Assembly: GCA_914767885.1 (NCBI GenBank)
Contig: CAJZBQ010000036.1
Span: 186,001-250,000, forward strand
From: Blepharisma stoltei
Lineage: Eukaryota; Ciliophora; Heterotrichea; Heterotrichida; Blepharismidae
DNA length: 64,000 nucleotides
Reading direction: 5' to 3'
Shown: piece by piece, positions 12,633-25,900 of the stretch
How positions within the stretch are numbered: the stretch's first letter is position 1
Layout: every line of letters starts with the position of its first letter
Position numbers and translations under genes: made by a program
The notes under the pieces: generated by a model
The model's database searches: none
What the model was told of the DNA's origin: nothing
What the model saw: the letters and a program-made list of their open reading frames with translations, nothing else

Positions 12633-13459
12633 ATGGCAAGAGTTTGCTGCTCTTGTTGCCTCTTAGACGCAATCTTTATATCTGACTGTGAGCAGTTTAA
12701 AGCATGCCAAAAGCATTATTTTTCTTTTGAAGCTCAAGGGTATAATCTAAAACGAATAAAGATCCCAATCAACAAAGAGTCCAAAAAGATCTTATTGGAT
12801 TTTATCGTCACGCTAAAGAAGGAATTTAAGGATCGAATTGACGATTTAATTGAAGAAAGCTCAAAAAACGAAGATAATGAAAAATATAAGGAGAAACTAA
12901 GCTGATTAAGTAATGCTTTTCATGACTGCAGTAGTATCGTCATGTTTTTATTGAGAAAACAATTTGTTTTGATGAAGCAAATTTTAAGTCCTTTTGAATA
13001 TTTTTTAACTCAGCCAAAGGAAAAAGCACAACAATACACAGAGCAGCATTGAGACCGGAATGATTTATTAGAATTTTGTCGATCAGTTAGAGCACATATA
13101 TTTGATTTCAATTATTATAAGTTTGAAAATGAAAAATTTATTCACGGCTGGGCTTATAAGTCAACTTACAATCTGCACAATCGTCTATCAGATTTCTGTA
13201 ATTTAATATTTTTTGATTTTATTAAAATATCTGAATATGAGATGGCATATGAATTATATCAAAATCTCAAGAGCTATTTAGAATTTTATGACGACTCTTC
13301 AATTCAAAATATTAAAAGTATTATAGTTTTGTTTGGTAAAATCCTTAAAAAAATTATAAAGAAAAAAGATCATTCTCAGCTCGATGAACAATGAAAAATA
13401 TTAAATTGGAATAAAAACCCAACTGATAATTCATCTAAAAAATTAGATTTTTGGGGATA

Positions 13460-13570
13460 TGCTCTTTTAATGAGGAAAAAAATTTTATTAATTCAATATT
13501 TTCTATTTTACTATTTAAAAAAACCATAAGTCTGACAGTAAAAAGATTCTTGCTTATTAAAATGAGCATA
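13460..13570. mobile_element. 111-bp TA-bounded IES with terminal inverted repeats (in T1)
   Basis: TA at 13458-13459 and 13569-13570. Removal gives K-L-D-F-W-G-Y-F-I-L-S-Q-I-L-T-M-M, aligning with T2 N-L-E-F-F-L-C-F-I-L-D-R-V-L-S-M-M. The ends are inverted repeats: TATGCTCTTTTAATGAGG on the left and TATGCTCATTTTAATAAG on the reverse strand at the right. Confidence 0.88.
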
Positions 13571-13621
13571 TTTTATTTTGAGTCAAATACTTACTATGAT
13601 GTCTATAAAAAATAATGTTTC

Positions 13622-13730
13622 TGAATATTACTTTCAAACTCTCCGTACAATAGTATCTATAATATTATTATAACAATGGCAATTTAATTAGAAGGAGTGC
13701 TAGATTTCCTGCTTTGCAGAATACTTTTCT
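13622..13730 (+). other. Unresolved disrupted stretch in T1
   Basis: Between S-E-Y-Y-F-Q-T-L-R and A-E-Y-F-S-Q-H-Y-S-E-N the frame is kept but holds a TAA and two TAG codons. T2 has only about four residues here. A TA-to-TA removal from the TA in gaatatTAc to that in cagaaTAc would be in frame but would delete about eight conserved residues, so I do not assign it. Confidence 0.4.
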
Positions 13731-14174
13731 CAACATTATTCTGAAAATATTGCAAATAAAATTAACCAAGAGCTAGGATTGCTCTATTATGGCAAAAAAA
13801 ACTATAGCAAGTCAATAGAATGTTTTAATAAATCGATTAAATATCATATAGACCGCCTCCAAAAAGACTCATGGCAGAATAAGGCAGGTGTCTGAGATGA
13901 CTCCTTAGAATATTTAATTGAAGCCTATCTTTGATTGGCAAAAGCACATAGTGCCATAAAAAATAATGAAATGATTAAAAAAATTCGAAAATGAGTTAAG
14001 TTTCAATGTGCAGAAGCTAAAGATAAATTTCTATACCATGCAACTATTGGAGAGATTTATTATCTTCTGAATTATTTTTATAAAGCTTTTAAAAAAATAT
14101 GGGAATGCATTAAAATGTCTAAACAGAACAAAAATATAAACTCGTACGAATTATCAAATTTATGACTTTTATTA

Positions 14175-14248
14175 GCATACCTTTTCCTTTTGAATTTCCT
14201 TTAAGGGAGAAATTCGTATGAATGGATTTGGGAAAAAGAAGAAGATTA
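14175..14248. mobile_element. 74-bp TA-bounded IES (in T1)
   Basis: TA at 14173-14174 and 14247-14248. Removal gives L-W-L-L-L-D-I-Y-V-W-R-G-D-F, against L-W-L-Y-L-A-D-I-H-T-W-K-G-D-F in T2, with one residue fewer. Pyrimidine-rich left end, purine-rich right end. Confidence 0.75.
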
Positions 14249-15288
14249 GATATTTATGTCTGAAGAGGCGATTTTACAAAAGCACACCAGTCTCTTTGCA
14301 TTGCTAAATCTTTGCGTAGCATTTTACCTATTGCAGATCCAAATGAGCAAGAAATTTATAAAGCATTTGGAATATTCTATTTAAATAGGCAGTGATATGA
14401 TGAGGCTCTAATATCCTTTGGAAAAATAACAAGCAGATGATCTAATCATGAGCTTTTATTTGCTAATTTTTCTATGGGTATAGCTTATTTTTGAAAGCTG
14501 GATTATCAAAACGCAATAGAATTTCTAACTGGAGTAAAAAAAATGATGTCTGGTTTTACTAAAAGTTATAAAAATGAGCTATTTATTGCTAATGCGTACC
14601 TTGGAGAATTATGCTATCTTCAAGGCAATTTAGAAAACGCAAACAGATACTTTACCGAAGCGTTTGAGCTTATTGACAGCTACGATATTTCTAATATTGA
14701 TATTTATTTAAAATCCCAAAACTTTGTCTTAGTTATTTTTATGGAAAATCTGAGTATGAAAAATGTGAAGTTATTTTGCTGAGGATGAATGATATATTAG
14801 AAAATTTCAATCATCTGAAATTCAGAATGCCTTTATATTTTATTCAATGAGCAGAGCTGTATATAGCTTGAAATAAAAAGGAAGAAGCAGAAGAGTGCTT
14901 GAGTAAAGCTGAAAATTTATTGAATATAGGCAAAATTTGATTATTTTCTAAAAAATCGATAAAAATCAATGACCTAGATTGTATAAGTGACTATATAGAT
15001 CTTGCCAAAATTTATGTTTCTGTTAACAATTTTCGAAAGGCAGAAAAAATTTTAAAATACACTAAAGATGCTATTTATAAAAAGAGACACAATGATCTAT
15101 TTTCGAAACTAGATATTTATTACTCACTTGGTGATCTATATGCAAAAAAGCAAAGATATAAAAATGCAAAACATTATTTTAGCAAGGCATTACATTTACA
15201 GAAAAAAATTAACCCTAACTCAAACGCAGTGAGTGATCTTAATAAATGATTAATTGAAATTGATGGAATATTGGAAATTTATGGCTAG

Positions 15289-16004
15289 AAAGGTTCAAAT
15301 AAATATCCATTAATAATAAGTTAATTTTAATCATATTTACTGGAATAACCCTAATATATAATAATTATCTGAGTTTTCAATTTAATTTTTAATAATGAAG
15401 AAAAGTTTATATTAAAATTGTTGCAAATTCTATTTATAACAGATCAGATTCAATTTTAATTTGCTGAATAGATTTAGCAGCTCAGATCTAGCATGCAGTC
15501 AACTAGATTGGCATAAATTAATGCTAATAAGAATAACTTGTACAAGTTCCTCTTCTTGACATCAACTTGGACTGACAGATCTTGAATAATACTAGGTAAG
15601 GTCAGCCTGTTCATGCCTCTAAGCCTTATATGACCTCTCTATCTACACCAGCCTCAGTGCAGAACATCTTTCTTTATGCTGAGTCTCTCAAAGAGCACAA
15701 AACCCCTCTCACTGAGCTCAGATATAGGACTGTAGTCTTACCCCTAACTACCATTTTATATTGTGACATAAATTATTCACAGTGTAGATAGACAAGGCTG
15801 TTTCTTATTCTTTTTCCTGAAGCATACCATAAAGTTCATAACTACTTCTTTTCTTATCCTGCACCTCTTCTCTCGTCACCAGGCCAGAAGCAAAAAGACC
15901 TTTGCAGTTTTTATTTGCTATATTTCGCTGCTTTATGAGTGCTTTTCTTAAACTACTTCTATGTAGCTAAATTACCTGTATTCTTATAATATTTATTTAA
16001 AATA
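15289..16004. other. T1-T2 intergenic region with a possible decayed repeat
   Basis: No frame of note. About 15480-15760 is less AT-rich than its surroundings and ends in ACCATTTTAT. That ending resembles the 3' ends of inserts 16191-16556 (CACATTTTATTT), 37356-37754 (ACCATTTTATTA) and repeat 63054-63384 (GCCATTTTATTT). It may be an old retroposon copy. The last ~230 bases repeat the region upstream of T1. Confidence 0.35.
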
Positions 16005-19000
16005 ATGGAAAACGAAAGCTGTTCTTGTTGCTCTCTAGACGCAATCTTTGAATCCAATTGCGGTCAGATTAAAGCATGTCCAAAACATTATTTTTATTAT
16101 AAAATCCAAGGATATGAACTAAAACGTATAAAAATCCCTATTAACAGTGAATCCAGACAAATTTTATTAAGCTTCATAACCAAGTTAAAGAAAAGATAAG
16201 TTAAGTTAAAAAGTTATAAGACCATGAGCGGATAGACCACTAGCCTGCATATCTGGCCTAGCCCACCAAACCTAAGGATTACTCTGTAGATTGCAGCAAC
16301 CTCTTGCTAATGCACGTTAGTCTCGATAAACAAAGACCAAGTGGGTGGCAAAAACCTGTCTAGCTTAAGCAGGGACAGTGAAAACCTTTGGAAGAGAAGC
16401 AAAACTTTCCTCTTTATCAGTCATCCCCAAATCTGAAGGCCTACTTCAAAATCGATAGAGGCACTATTTTCAGCTTCATTGGGACAAATCCTGCTTCATA
16501 GAGAGTGTGTCTCAGAGTCCTTTCCATTAGCGCCACATTTTATTTCCAAGTTAAAGCAGGAATGCATATATTGATTAGATAATTTACTTATCGAAAACTG
16601 AAAAAACGAAGATAAAAACTACGAGGAGGAACTAAGCTGATTTAATGAGATGCATAATTACTGCAGCAGAATCATCTTGTTTTTTAATGCAAATGAATTT
16701 GTTCAAATGAAACTCATTTTAAGCCCTTTGGAATATTTTTTAACTCAGCCAAAGGAAAAAGCCCTAAAATATATAGAGGAACATTGAAATCGAGCAAATT
16801 TATTAGAATTTCGTAAAACAGTTAAATTGCATTTGTGTGATTTCAATTATTTTAAATTTAAGGATCAAAAATATATTCATGGCTGGGTTTATAAGTACTC
16901 ATACAACAAGCCCCGTCTATCGAATTTCTGTAGTATAATATTTTTTGATTTTATTAAAATATCTGAATATGAGATGGCATATGAATTATGTCAAAATCTC
17001 AAAAGTTATTTAGAACTTTATGATCATTCCTCAATTCAAAAAATTAAAAATATTATAGATTTATTTGGTAATATCTTTACAAAAATTTTAGAAAAAGAAA
17101 GCTATTTTCAGCTTTATGAACAATGAAGACAAATAGCTGATAATGAATCCCAAACATTAGTCACTAATAAAATAAAAACACTTGCTACTAATGCATTACA
17201 AAAAAATGCTAATAATGCACTTCAAGCATCAGTTCCTAATGCATTATCAAAACTATTAGAGCCTTCATTAATTAAAAAACCAACTGGCTATTCTTCAAAC
17301 AATTTAGAATTTTTTTTATGCTTTATTTTGGATCGAGTTCTTTCTATGATGTTTATTGATAACAATGTTTCTGAATATTGCTATAAAATTCTCTGTGAAG
17401 TAGAATACTATTCTCAATATTATTCTAAAAATACCGCAAATAAAATTAATCAAGAGTTAGGGTTATTCTATTATGGCAGTAAAAACTATAGCAAGTCAAT
17501 AGTTTGTTTTAAAAACTCTATTAATTATCATACAGAGCGTCTTCAAGGAGACAAATGGGAGAATATCGTAGGTATCTGAGAAAACACCATAGAATATTTA
17601 ATTGAAGCTTATCTTTGTTTGGCAAGAGCGTATAGTGCATTAAACAAAAATGAAGAAATAAAAGAAATTCTAAAGATAATAGAGATTGGATTAGTTAAAG
17701 ATAAATTTTTTTATTGTGCAACAATTGCAGAGATTTACTATCTTCTGAATGATTTTGATAAAGCTTTTGAAACCATATGGAAATGCATTAAAATGTCTAA
17801 GCAAAAAGAATTTATAAACTTTTACAAATTATCAAATTTGTGGCTTTATTTAGCAGATATTCATACCTGAAAAGGAGATTTTGAAAAAGCACACCAATCT
17901 CTTTGTAATGCTAAATCTTTGTTAAGCATTTTACCTAAAGCAGATCCAAACGAGCAAGAAATGTATAAAGCATTTGGAATATTCTATTTAAATAGGCAGT
18001 GATATGATGAGGCTCTACTATACTTTGGATTCATAAATAATAGGTGATCCAATCATGAGCTGTTATTTGCTAAGCTTTCTATGGGAATTGTTTATTTTTG
18101 AATGCTGAGCGTTGAAGAAGCATGGGAATTTTTAATTGAAGCAAAACTATTCATGCATTTTTTTACTGAAAGTTATAAAATTTAATATTATTTAAATAAA
18201 TTAGCTTTGTGCTGCTCTTTATTTTGTAGGATTAACAGTAAAGCACACACTTAATTCTCATTCATGAAAAACATTCTAATTTCTGAATTCCTAGTCAACA
18301 AAAATTAAATAATTGATTATAGTCCTTTGTTGTAGATGGTGATTTTGGAATATAATAAGAAAAATATAAAGGGGCTTTATCTTAAAACACTAAATACCCT
18401 AATCTTTGCTCTCTGCAATAGTGGAGCAAAATAGATAAAATTACTGGAAAAAATAAGTAAGAGCTCGACTTAATACATTTTATTTTTTTGATATTTATAA
18501 AAATGAGCTATTTATTGCTAATGCGTACCTTGGAGAATTGTGCTATCTTAAAGACAATTTAGAAAAAGCAAATAGATACTTTACTAAAGCGTTTGAGCTT
18601 ATTGACAGCTATGATGTTTCTAATATTGATATGTTTTTAAAATCCCAAAACTTTGTCTTTAGTTATTTTTATGGAAAATCTGACTATGAAAAATGTAGGG
18701 TTATTTTGCTAAGAGTGAATGAAATATTAGAAAATAATGTGCATCAAAAGTTTAGAATGCCTTGCTACTTTATTCAATGAGCAGAGTTATATATATCTTT
18801 AAATGAAATCGAAAAAGCTGAAAAATGCTTGAGTAAAGCAGAAAAATTATTGTTTTCTCAAAAAAATATAGCAATCAAGGATCTGAGTTGTATTGGTGAC
18901 TATATAGATGTTGCAAATATTTATATTAATTTATCAAATAATTCTGATAAAACAAATTTTCAAAAGGCAGAAAAAATTTTAAAATACGTTGAAGAGGTTG

Positions 19001-19236
19001 TTAACGAAAAGAGACGCAATGATCGATTTTCGAAATTAGCTATATATTACTGTCTTGGAAAGTTGTATTTTAAAGAGCAAAGATGGGAATATTCAAAACT
19101 TTACAATCAAAAATCATTCGATTTATATAAGAAATTCACCTATAACCCAAACGTAGCGAGAGATCTTAAACATAGAATCGATTCATTGATGAAATATTGG
19201 AAATTTATGGATAGAAAGTTTAAAATAAATACCTAA
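16005..19236 (+). CDS. T2: Cys-rich N-terminus / TPR-like repeat protein
   Basis: Starts M-E-N-E-S-C-S-C-C-S-L-D-A-I-F; ends with TAA 19234-19236. Removing inserts 16191-16556 and 18178-18499 leaves 2544 nt (847 residues). Cys 6, 8, 9, 19 and 25 plus His 28 form a compact, possibly metal-binding, start. A helical middle contains a low-complexity N-A-L-Q-K/A-N-N-A-L stretch. From about residue 400 to the end come TPR-like helix pairs (A-x3-Y-x3-N-x3-E, E-K-A-N-R-Y-F-T-K-A-F-E-L). TPRs are protein-interaction scaffolds; the actual role is unknown. No signal peptide or membrane segment, so it is likely cytosolic. It is the best preserved T copy on the plus strand. Confidence 0.88.
16191..16556 (+). 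mobile_element. 366-bp insert in T2 flanked by 11-bp direct repeats; dispersed repeat family
   Basis: CCAAGTTAAAG lies at 16180-16190 and 16546-16556. Collapsing the copies gives T-K-L-K-Q-E-C-I-Y-W-L-D-N-L-L-I-E, which aligns with T1. A diverged copy of the body lies at 63054-63384 (shared GGATAGACC, TAGTCTCGATAA and GAAGCAAAACTT strings). The long target duplication and shared 3' end suggest a retroposon. The repeat also contains a TA, so TA-directed removal would give the same product. Confidence 0.8.
18178..18499. mobile_element. 322-bp TA-bounded insert in T2
   Basis: TA at 18176-18177 and 18498-18499. Removal rejoins T-E-S-Y-K-N-E-L-F-I-A-N-A-Y-L-G-E-L, matching T1 T-K-S-Y-K-N-E-L-F-I-A-N-A-Y-L-G-E-L. 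The insert starts with an in-frame stop. Confidence 0.85.
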
Positions 19237-19933
19237 AGTTAATAATAATAAAAATAATTCTGCTTGAGTGTCTTATTTGTTGGCATGACTGTATCACATT
19301 ACATTGAGAGAACGGTCATTCCATTTTTCTTACTGAGAACCAGAAGTTTTCATTTTATTGAGGTCCCAGCTTTGCTTTTATATTAAACCTGAATTTGTAT
19401 TTTCATAATAAACAATTTCTTTTTCTAAAGAATGGTTTCTTTTTTGCTGAATAATCGGGTCTATATTTATTATAATAAACAAATTTTTTTACCATTGATT
19501 TGATTGTAAATTTTCTCAATAAAATTTTAATATGCAAGCTTATTCATAAAACAGATCTTTATCTTGATGAATAAATAAGTTATTATTTTATGTAAATCCC
19601 TTAGCAATTTTAATGTTGGCTTACCAGGCAAAATGTTTTGATGTTAATTCTTGGTCTTTTGTGAAAAATTTTCTTATGGCAAATTTTTCCAGTTCTGCTT
19701 CTCCTTCTTGCAAACTCAGAACACCTTTACTGATCCTCCAACCCAATGTTTTACCTTAATAAAATTGTATATATTTTAAGAAAATGCATTAAAAATATTT
19801 TGATTGGCTTACTGATGAATGCGAGCTCTTTAAAAAAAGATAAAGCTTTTGCTCATCAAAAAAAGGGAAGAGATGTAAAATATGAATCTAATATTTATCA
19901 TTAAAGATTTACTTAAGAAGTCTTAGCGTTTTA
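19237..19933. other. Intergenic region between convergent T2 and A2
   Basis: About 700 bp, AT-rich, no recognisable gene. It is where the plus-oriented cluster (A1-B1-T1-T2) meets the minus-oriented one (B2-T5-T3-A2), so it holds the inversion junction if the arrangement arose by inversion. Confidence 0.5.
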
Positions 19934-22900
19934 CTATTGAATCTTCTCTTTATCATTTACGCTAATGTTGCTTGATTCTTTATCAAAATCTATAATTTGA
20001 ATCTCATTCATTTCAAGGCTATTTGATGCAAGCGAAACTTCAATATGACTTATATCTAATCTTGAATTATCACTTTTAAAACTATTTTCTACTGAGTAAT
20101 TTTCCACTTTTTTTGATTTTTCGAAGCTTTTAAATTTTTTAATTATTGATTGAGAAATCGATTTGAGGATGCAAAACAATCATGCATAAGAATTTTGATC
20201 CGGCTCTGCACACTGCAGGAATTATTCCTGATATCATCGGGAGACCATGCCGGGCCGAGACACACATTTAATCATGAGACAAAGCAATCAATAAATTAAA
20301 AAATAACAATTTGCTGCTACAATAATTGCAAAGAAAAAGTATCCAGCTTCATCATTTAAAGATCCCATTAAATAGTAAAGTCCACTTCATATAGTGACTG
20401 CACACACTAGTCTTGCCCTTAATTCCATCTGATTTAAATTAGGCTCAGTATAAGGGTTATTTGAGTATTGGAGTCTTAAATATATTGAATATAAAATAGC
20501 CACAATTATTGCTTGAATCTTTAAAGATACTCTTGCTAAAAAAACTGAACAGCAAATAAGAATAATTTTACTATACAGAATAATAAATTCCCAAAAATAG
20601 TGATTATCTCTGTATCCATTGAATAGAAATCCATATCTTACTCCTCCTTGAAAATGCAAAATTTTTTACTAGCTTATAAGATATTTTTAAAATTTTATAA
20701 TAAACAAATTTGCAGTAAAAATCTATGTTTTAGAAATACAATTATCATTATAGAAATAATTCCTAAATTTTTTTCAAAAGGAACAATTAGTTTGCTTCTT
20801 TCTAATTTCTTTGAATCATCGTATTTTTCTAACTTTCCCCATATAAGCCAAAAAACCATTGACCTATTTTTTGGGTAAAAACCAAAACTATTGTTTAATA
20901 TCGCCGATCAGAGTTATACGCACATTTAAATCTCCAAGTCTGCTTTTATTTCTAATAATATTCACTAAACAAACCGTCGGCAAAATAATTCCTCATAAAA
21001 TAATGGTTGGCAATGAAATGGTCATCACATAAAATATATGATCATAATCTCAGCATCTAATATCAAGATTATCTTCCAATCAATATTCACCAGGATTAAT
21101 TTCTGTGCAATTCATAGACGCAAACATTTTTCTCACTACACTTGGATGAACTAAAAACAATAAAATAATACAGGTCGATACAAAATCATCCCAAAACGAT
21201 TTATATGAAGTTTTGATTAGTTTTATAATAATCCAAAAAAATAAATTCAAAACTATCATAATAGCTGGAATTAAGGCGACCATAATAATAATTTTGAAAT
21301 AAACTAAATTACTGTTTTCATTTGTTCCAAATAGACATTGGCATGAGTAAATTTGCTGGTATACATAATCTGCATTATTTTGAATATTAAAAAGGCTTAA
21401 AACTTCAGATGATCAGTTAAGCTTAAAAGTAGACACTAAAATGATCATTTGAAAATAATTCAAAAATATTTTTATGAAAATAGAAGTTTGTGACTTTGGC
21501 TTTAGAGCTGATTTTCTTGTTGTTTTTATTATAATCGTCAATAAAATCAGCAATCCTATTGCTACTCCTATTACCATTAATATGTTGTTTAGATACTCTG
21601 GGCATTTTTCACATTTATTGCTTGAAGTATAGGAAAATCCTGCTTTGCAAGATTGACATTTATTTCCCTTGTAGGCTTTGCTGCATTCTCCTGTATAAGA
21701 AATATTGTTTATATTAGGTGAACCTAAACAAGATGAGGGGTGCGGGCATTTTCAAAATTTATCGGTATGCATATTATCTCTCCAATATCCAGGACGTGGA
21801 ACCATTGTATAATTTCCATAGCATTCAGCAGCATCAGGGCAAGAAAGGCAAGAAATCGTGTTTGGATTTAAACTATAAAACCCTTTAGGGCATATTTGAC
21901 ATTTTTTCCCAGATTTTACCTCTCCAATTTTGCATTTTCTCATATTCACATTTAATATTAAACTTTGACTGTAAAAGCTTTGACCTGAAGATTTTATTTT
22001 TGAAATATCAATTGCAGGAGAGGTAACCATTATTTGGATATTTGATCCAGGCTCATCAGAAATAACAAATTCTGAGAAGTTAAATATTCCTTTTGATGCA
22101 GTCACTTTGGTTTTTCCTGAAATTTGGGTTGTCAATTCAGTAGGTTTGAGAGTTGCCTCACTCACATTGTCAGTGGTTATAATATTATTTAAATCATCAA
22201 CCAAGGCGATTAGAAGTTGATTTTTAATAGTTTGCCCAGATGCAATTTCTGTTAAATTTAGGCTTGAAACTGGGTCTGATAATAATCTTTTGCTATTAAA
22301 ATCTGCTAAACTGCTATCTGCCTTTACTTGCATTAGCTTAATTGGGTATGAAGCTATATCTATTCCATATTGAGCTATATTATTTTGGTATTTATTGTTG
22401 AAAAGTGAAGGAATTTGATTATCCCAACTAATACCTCCTCCATCATACTCTGCGAAATTTTCAATGAAGTTGTTTGAATTAATATTAAATTCACATTTTT
22501 TTGCATCAAAACAGTTCATATTGATTCCACCTCCAATCCCACTATCAATTTTTCTATTTTTTAGGTCTTGACCTGAAATAGCTCTATTCTGCTTACTCTC
22601 TCCATTAGCGAGCCAAATCATTGGAAAAAATCAAATCCAAAAAAAAATTGGGTAAAAAAATGTTTGATATATAAGTGATAAATAATATAATGAAATCTCG
22701 AGTTAAATTATTTTAAATTTCAAGCAGCTTGAACTTTAAACATTCAAATTTTATCAAAATTTGGACTTATTAGATCTAAAAATAAATTTATATACGGAAG
22801 GGGAAGTTAAAATTAGTAAAGAATATATTCAAATTTGCATTATTGGAGTATATTGCTCCTCCATTTCTTGCAAAATTATTTAAAAATTCGCTTGAAGTCA

Positions 22901-25900
22901 CATTAACTTCGCAACTGATATCCTTGGTGGATTTTAAAAATAAAGCTCCCCCATATGAAGACGCGGAGTTATTTACAAAATTTGATGATTTTATTTCTAT
23001 ATTTTTGCAAGAATCACAATAAAGGGCACCTCCATAATCTCCAGAGCCATTGCTTAGTGAAGAATTTACAATTTCTAGCTTTTTTATTTGGCTTCCATAT
23101 ATTCCTGTAGCTTCTCTTTTGATCTGAGAGCAAAAAACTCTAGAAAAATCCTATTTTTGGGAAAATTAGCACACTTTTTCAGCAAGAAATTATGCTGATA
23201 TGAATTTTGGAATATTTGATATGTGAATAATGGTTAAAATAGTGAGATTTTCAGCTAATTATATTAAACTTTGAGAGCTTTTATCAGGAAACATAAATCT
23301 AATGAAATTAATAAAATTTTTAATATCAAATACAAATTTTTAAAGAAAATTTAATTTTAACCTTATATTAGCAAGTAAAAGCATCTGCTTGCTCCTAATG
23401 GGGTAGTAAGATAGAATTTATTAAAAATTGAATTTTCAATAAATAATTGAACTTGATTTACATTTATAACTCCACCTTCAATTGGACTCTCTATATCATC
23501 AAACCTCGAATTATTTATGGATATATAGCTATCAAAAGAAGCATAAATTGCACCACCACTAGGAGATGATAATTTGTTAAAAAATGAATCATTGATTAAT
23601 AATGTGCTTGAACTTGCATAAATTGCCCCTCCTCTTTCATTTGATTTTCCATTATAAAAGGTTGAGTTAACTCACTTTTAAGTGACCGAGCAAAACTAAT
23701 AAAATAATTTTTTAAATTAATATTTGTTTTAATTTTTTTTTGGTAAATTAAATGATAATATATTGATTTTTATAGTAATTGCCCGAGGATGGCGCAAGAT
23801 AGCGCCATCCTCGGACAATTACAATAATTAAATTTTTGTATTTATCTCAATCTTTGCTATTAAACTAAAAAGCTTTGCTTTCTTTTAGTAGAGGAATTAG
23901 TTACAAGTGCGTTGCTTTCAGCTAATAAATATATAAAATTTCCTGAATTACTTCTTTGATTTTCGAATTTTGAATCATATATTTCTGCACTTGAAAATGT
24001 TAGTGACAATCCTGGACTGTATCCACCAGCTGAATTATTGCTAAAAATAGATGATAAAATCAATATTTTTGAGCTGATCAAACTAATCACACCTGTATTT
24101 GATGCATAATTATTTGAAAATTGGGATAAAATTAGAGAGGAAGCTATCAAATTGCAATTAAAAGCATAAATTGCAGACCCTTCTTTTTCACATGAATTTT
24201 TTTTAAATGTTGAGTTTAGTATAAAGAATCGAGACTCTTGCTCTGCATCTAACACTCCACCTTTTATTTTTGCCTTATTTTGAATAAATGAGCAATTATT
24301 GCAGTTAAAGATTGATTTCGAACTAATTGCTATGACTCCTCCATATTCCTGACCTGTATTATTTAAAAACTGCGATGAGTTTGCGTACAAAATAGCAGAG
24401 TTTTGAAGGTAAAAACAAGATCCATAGGGAGCAGAATTAAACTGAAAAACAGATCCATTGTCTACAAAATAATCAAAGTTCAAAGAAACAACTCTTGCAT
24501 TGTTGTATTCAAAAACAGAGTTCTTAGTCTCAATGCTAGAATTTTTATTCTGACTGTATGTATATATAACTGAGTTTCCAGTATTTTTTCTGAAAATAGA
24601 GAGATCAATGTATATTTTTGAACGCATATCTTGCTTGTCTTCTGCTATATCAATTGCGAAGACGGCTGCCAAATATGAAGAATTTTCTATAAATTCGCAG
24701 GATATAAATGATAAAATTCCGCTGTTGAAATATAAAAAAATAACTCCTGATTTTTTAGAGGTATTTTTATTGAAATTAGAAGCTAATATAATTGAGTCTT
24801 TAGAAAGTACTACGGAGTTATCGATATATAAAGCTGCTCCATTATTGGCATAATTTCCTATAAAATCTGATTGTGAAATTTTTATATCAATACTTTTTGA
24901 CAGCCTTGAGTTTTGAATCAAAAAAATTGCACCTCCGTCAGAAGCAGCTGAATTCCTTATAAAATAACTTGAGTTTATAATAAATGACGATTCTTCATTA
25001 GTTTGGAACAGAGAAATAAAATATAAGGCACCACCATTCCCAAGCCTTGATTCATTTGAATCAAAAATTGAAGACTCAATAGAAATACTTATTCCTGAAA
25101 AGTAAACTGCAGAAGATAAACTTGCTGAGTTATTAACGAATGAGCAATTTGTTATATATAAAATATTTTCACTCTCTAGTTTTAGTGCCCCATACCCACC
25201 AGAAATGTAGTTGTTTCTATTCCCAATTAATTCTAAATTAGTTAAATTTCTATCATAAGATCCTGTCAAATAAAAACAGACTGGAGATAGTCCATTTCCA
25301 ACGTTTTCAGAACATCTCAGAGAATTTAAACTATTGGAATTTGAATTATCAATTATAAAAGTAGGTGATGAATTTCTGCAGGTATTTTTTGAAATATTGA
25401 CACCTTCGATATATAAATTAACTAATTTCGACAGACTCACTATAAATTCACAATCTACAGCTTTTGCATCATATTTTTCTTTACTTATATACAAGTCTCA
25501 AGCATCCCTATTTTCAATAAAATATTTAAGAACTAGAGAATTGACATTTGCATCTTCATATGGAGATCCATTAGAATGTATATTTAAGTTTTTCAAGTCA
25601 AAATTAACCATATTAATCGCAGTGATCATTCCCATAGCATGGTTGGTTTTAAAAGAAATATCAATAAATTTGCATCATCTTGGGACTGAAACGACATTAA
25701 TGGATCTTAAATTCTTTAAAACCAAATTTTGGATTGTTTTGGTTTTATAATAATCTAATATGGCTGAGTTGTATATATAAATTATGGAATTACTTTCTGC
25801 TCCATTAGATTCAAAGGTCAAATTGCTTAGTTGAACATTTAGAAGTAAGCCAAGAAACTCTATACGAATTAATCCGGATTTTCCATAATTTGATATAAAA

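Larger units (their letters stand above)
12633..15288 (+). pseudogene. T1: Cys-rich/TPR-like protein gene, probably damaged
   Basis: Starts M-A-R-V-C-C-S-C-C-L-L-D-A-I-F, homologous to T2 and T3; ends with TAG 15286-15288. The N-terminal ~60 residues have clustered Cys/His (C-x-C-C, C, C-x2-H) that could bind zinc; the rest is helical with TPR-like repeats (A-Y-L-G-E-L-C-Y-L-x-x-x-L-E-x-A-N-R-Y-F). Two TA-bounded inserts remove cleanly (13460-13570, 14175-14248). Two problems remain: in-frame stops around 13630-13725 that I could not explain by an insert, and a one-base loss near 14729 (TCTTAGTT against TCTTTAGTT in T2) that shifts the frame. It is either a pseudogene or has a sequencing error plus an unresolved insert. 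Confidence 0.75.

Noticed and set aside
16200-16300. tRNA-derived start of the dispersed repeat
   Set aside because: Some similarity to a polymerase III A-box can be imagined, but no cloverleaf or convincing B-box was found.
23775-23822. Rho-independent terminator
   Set aside because: The hairpin lies inside an insert in a eukaryotic coding gene; a bacterial-type terminator is not expected.
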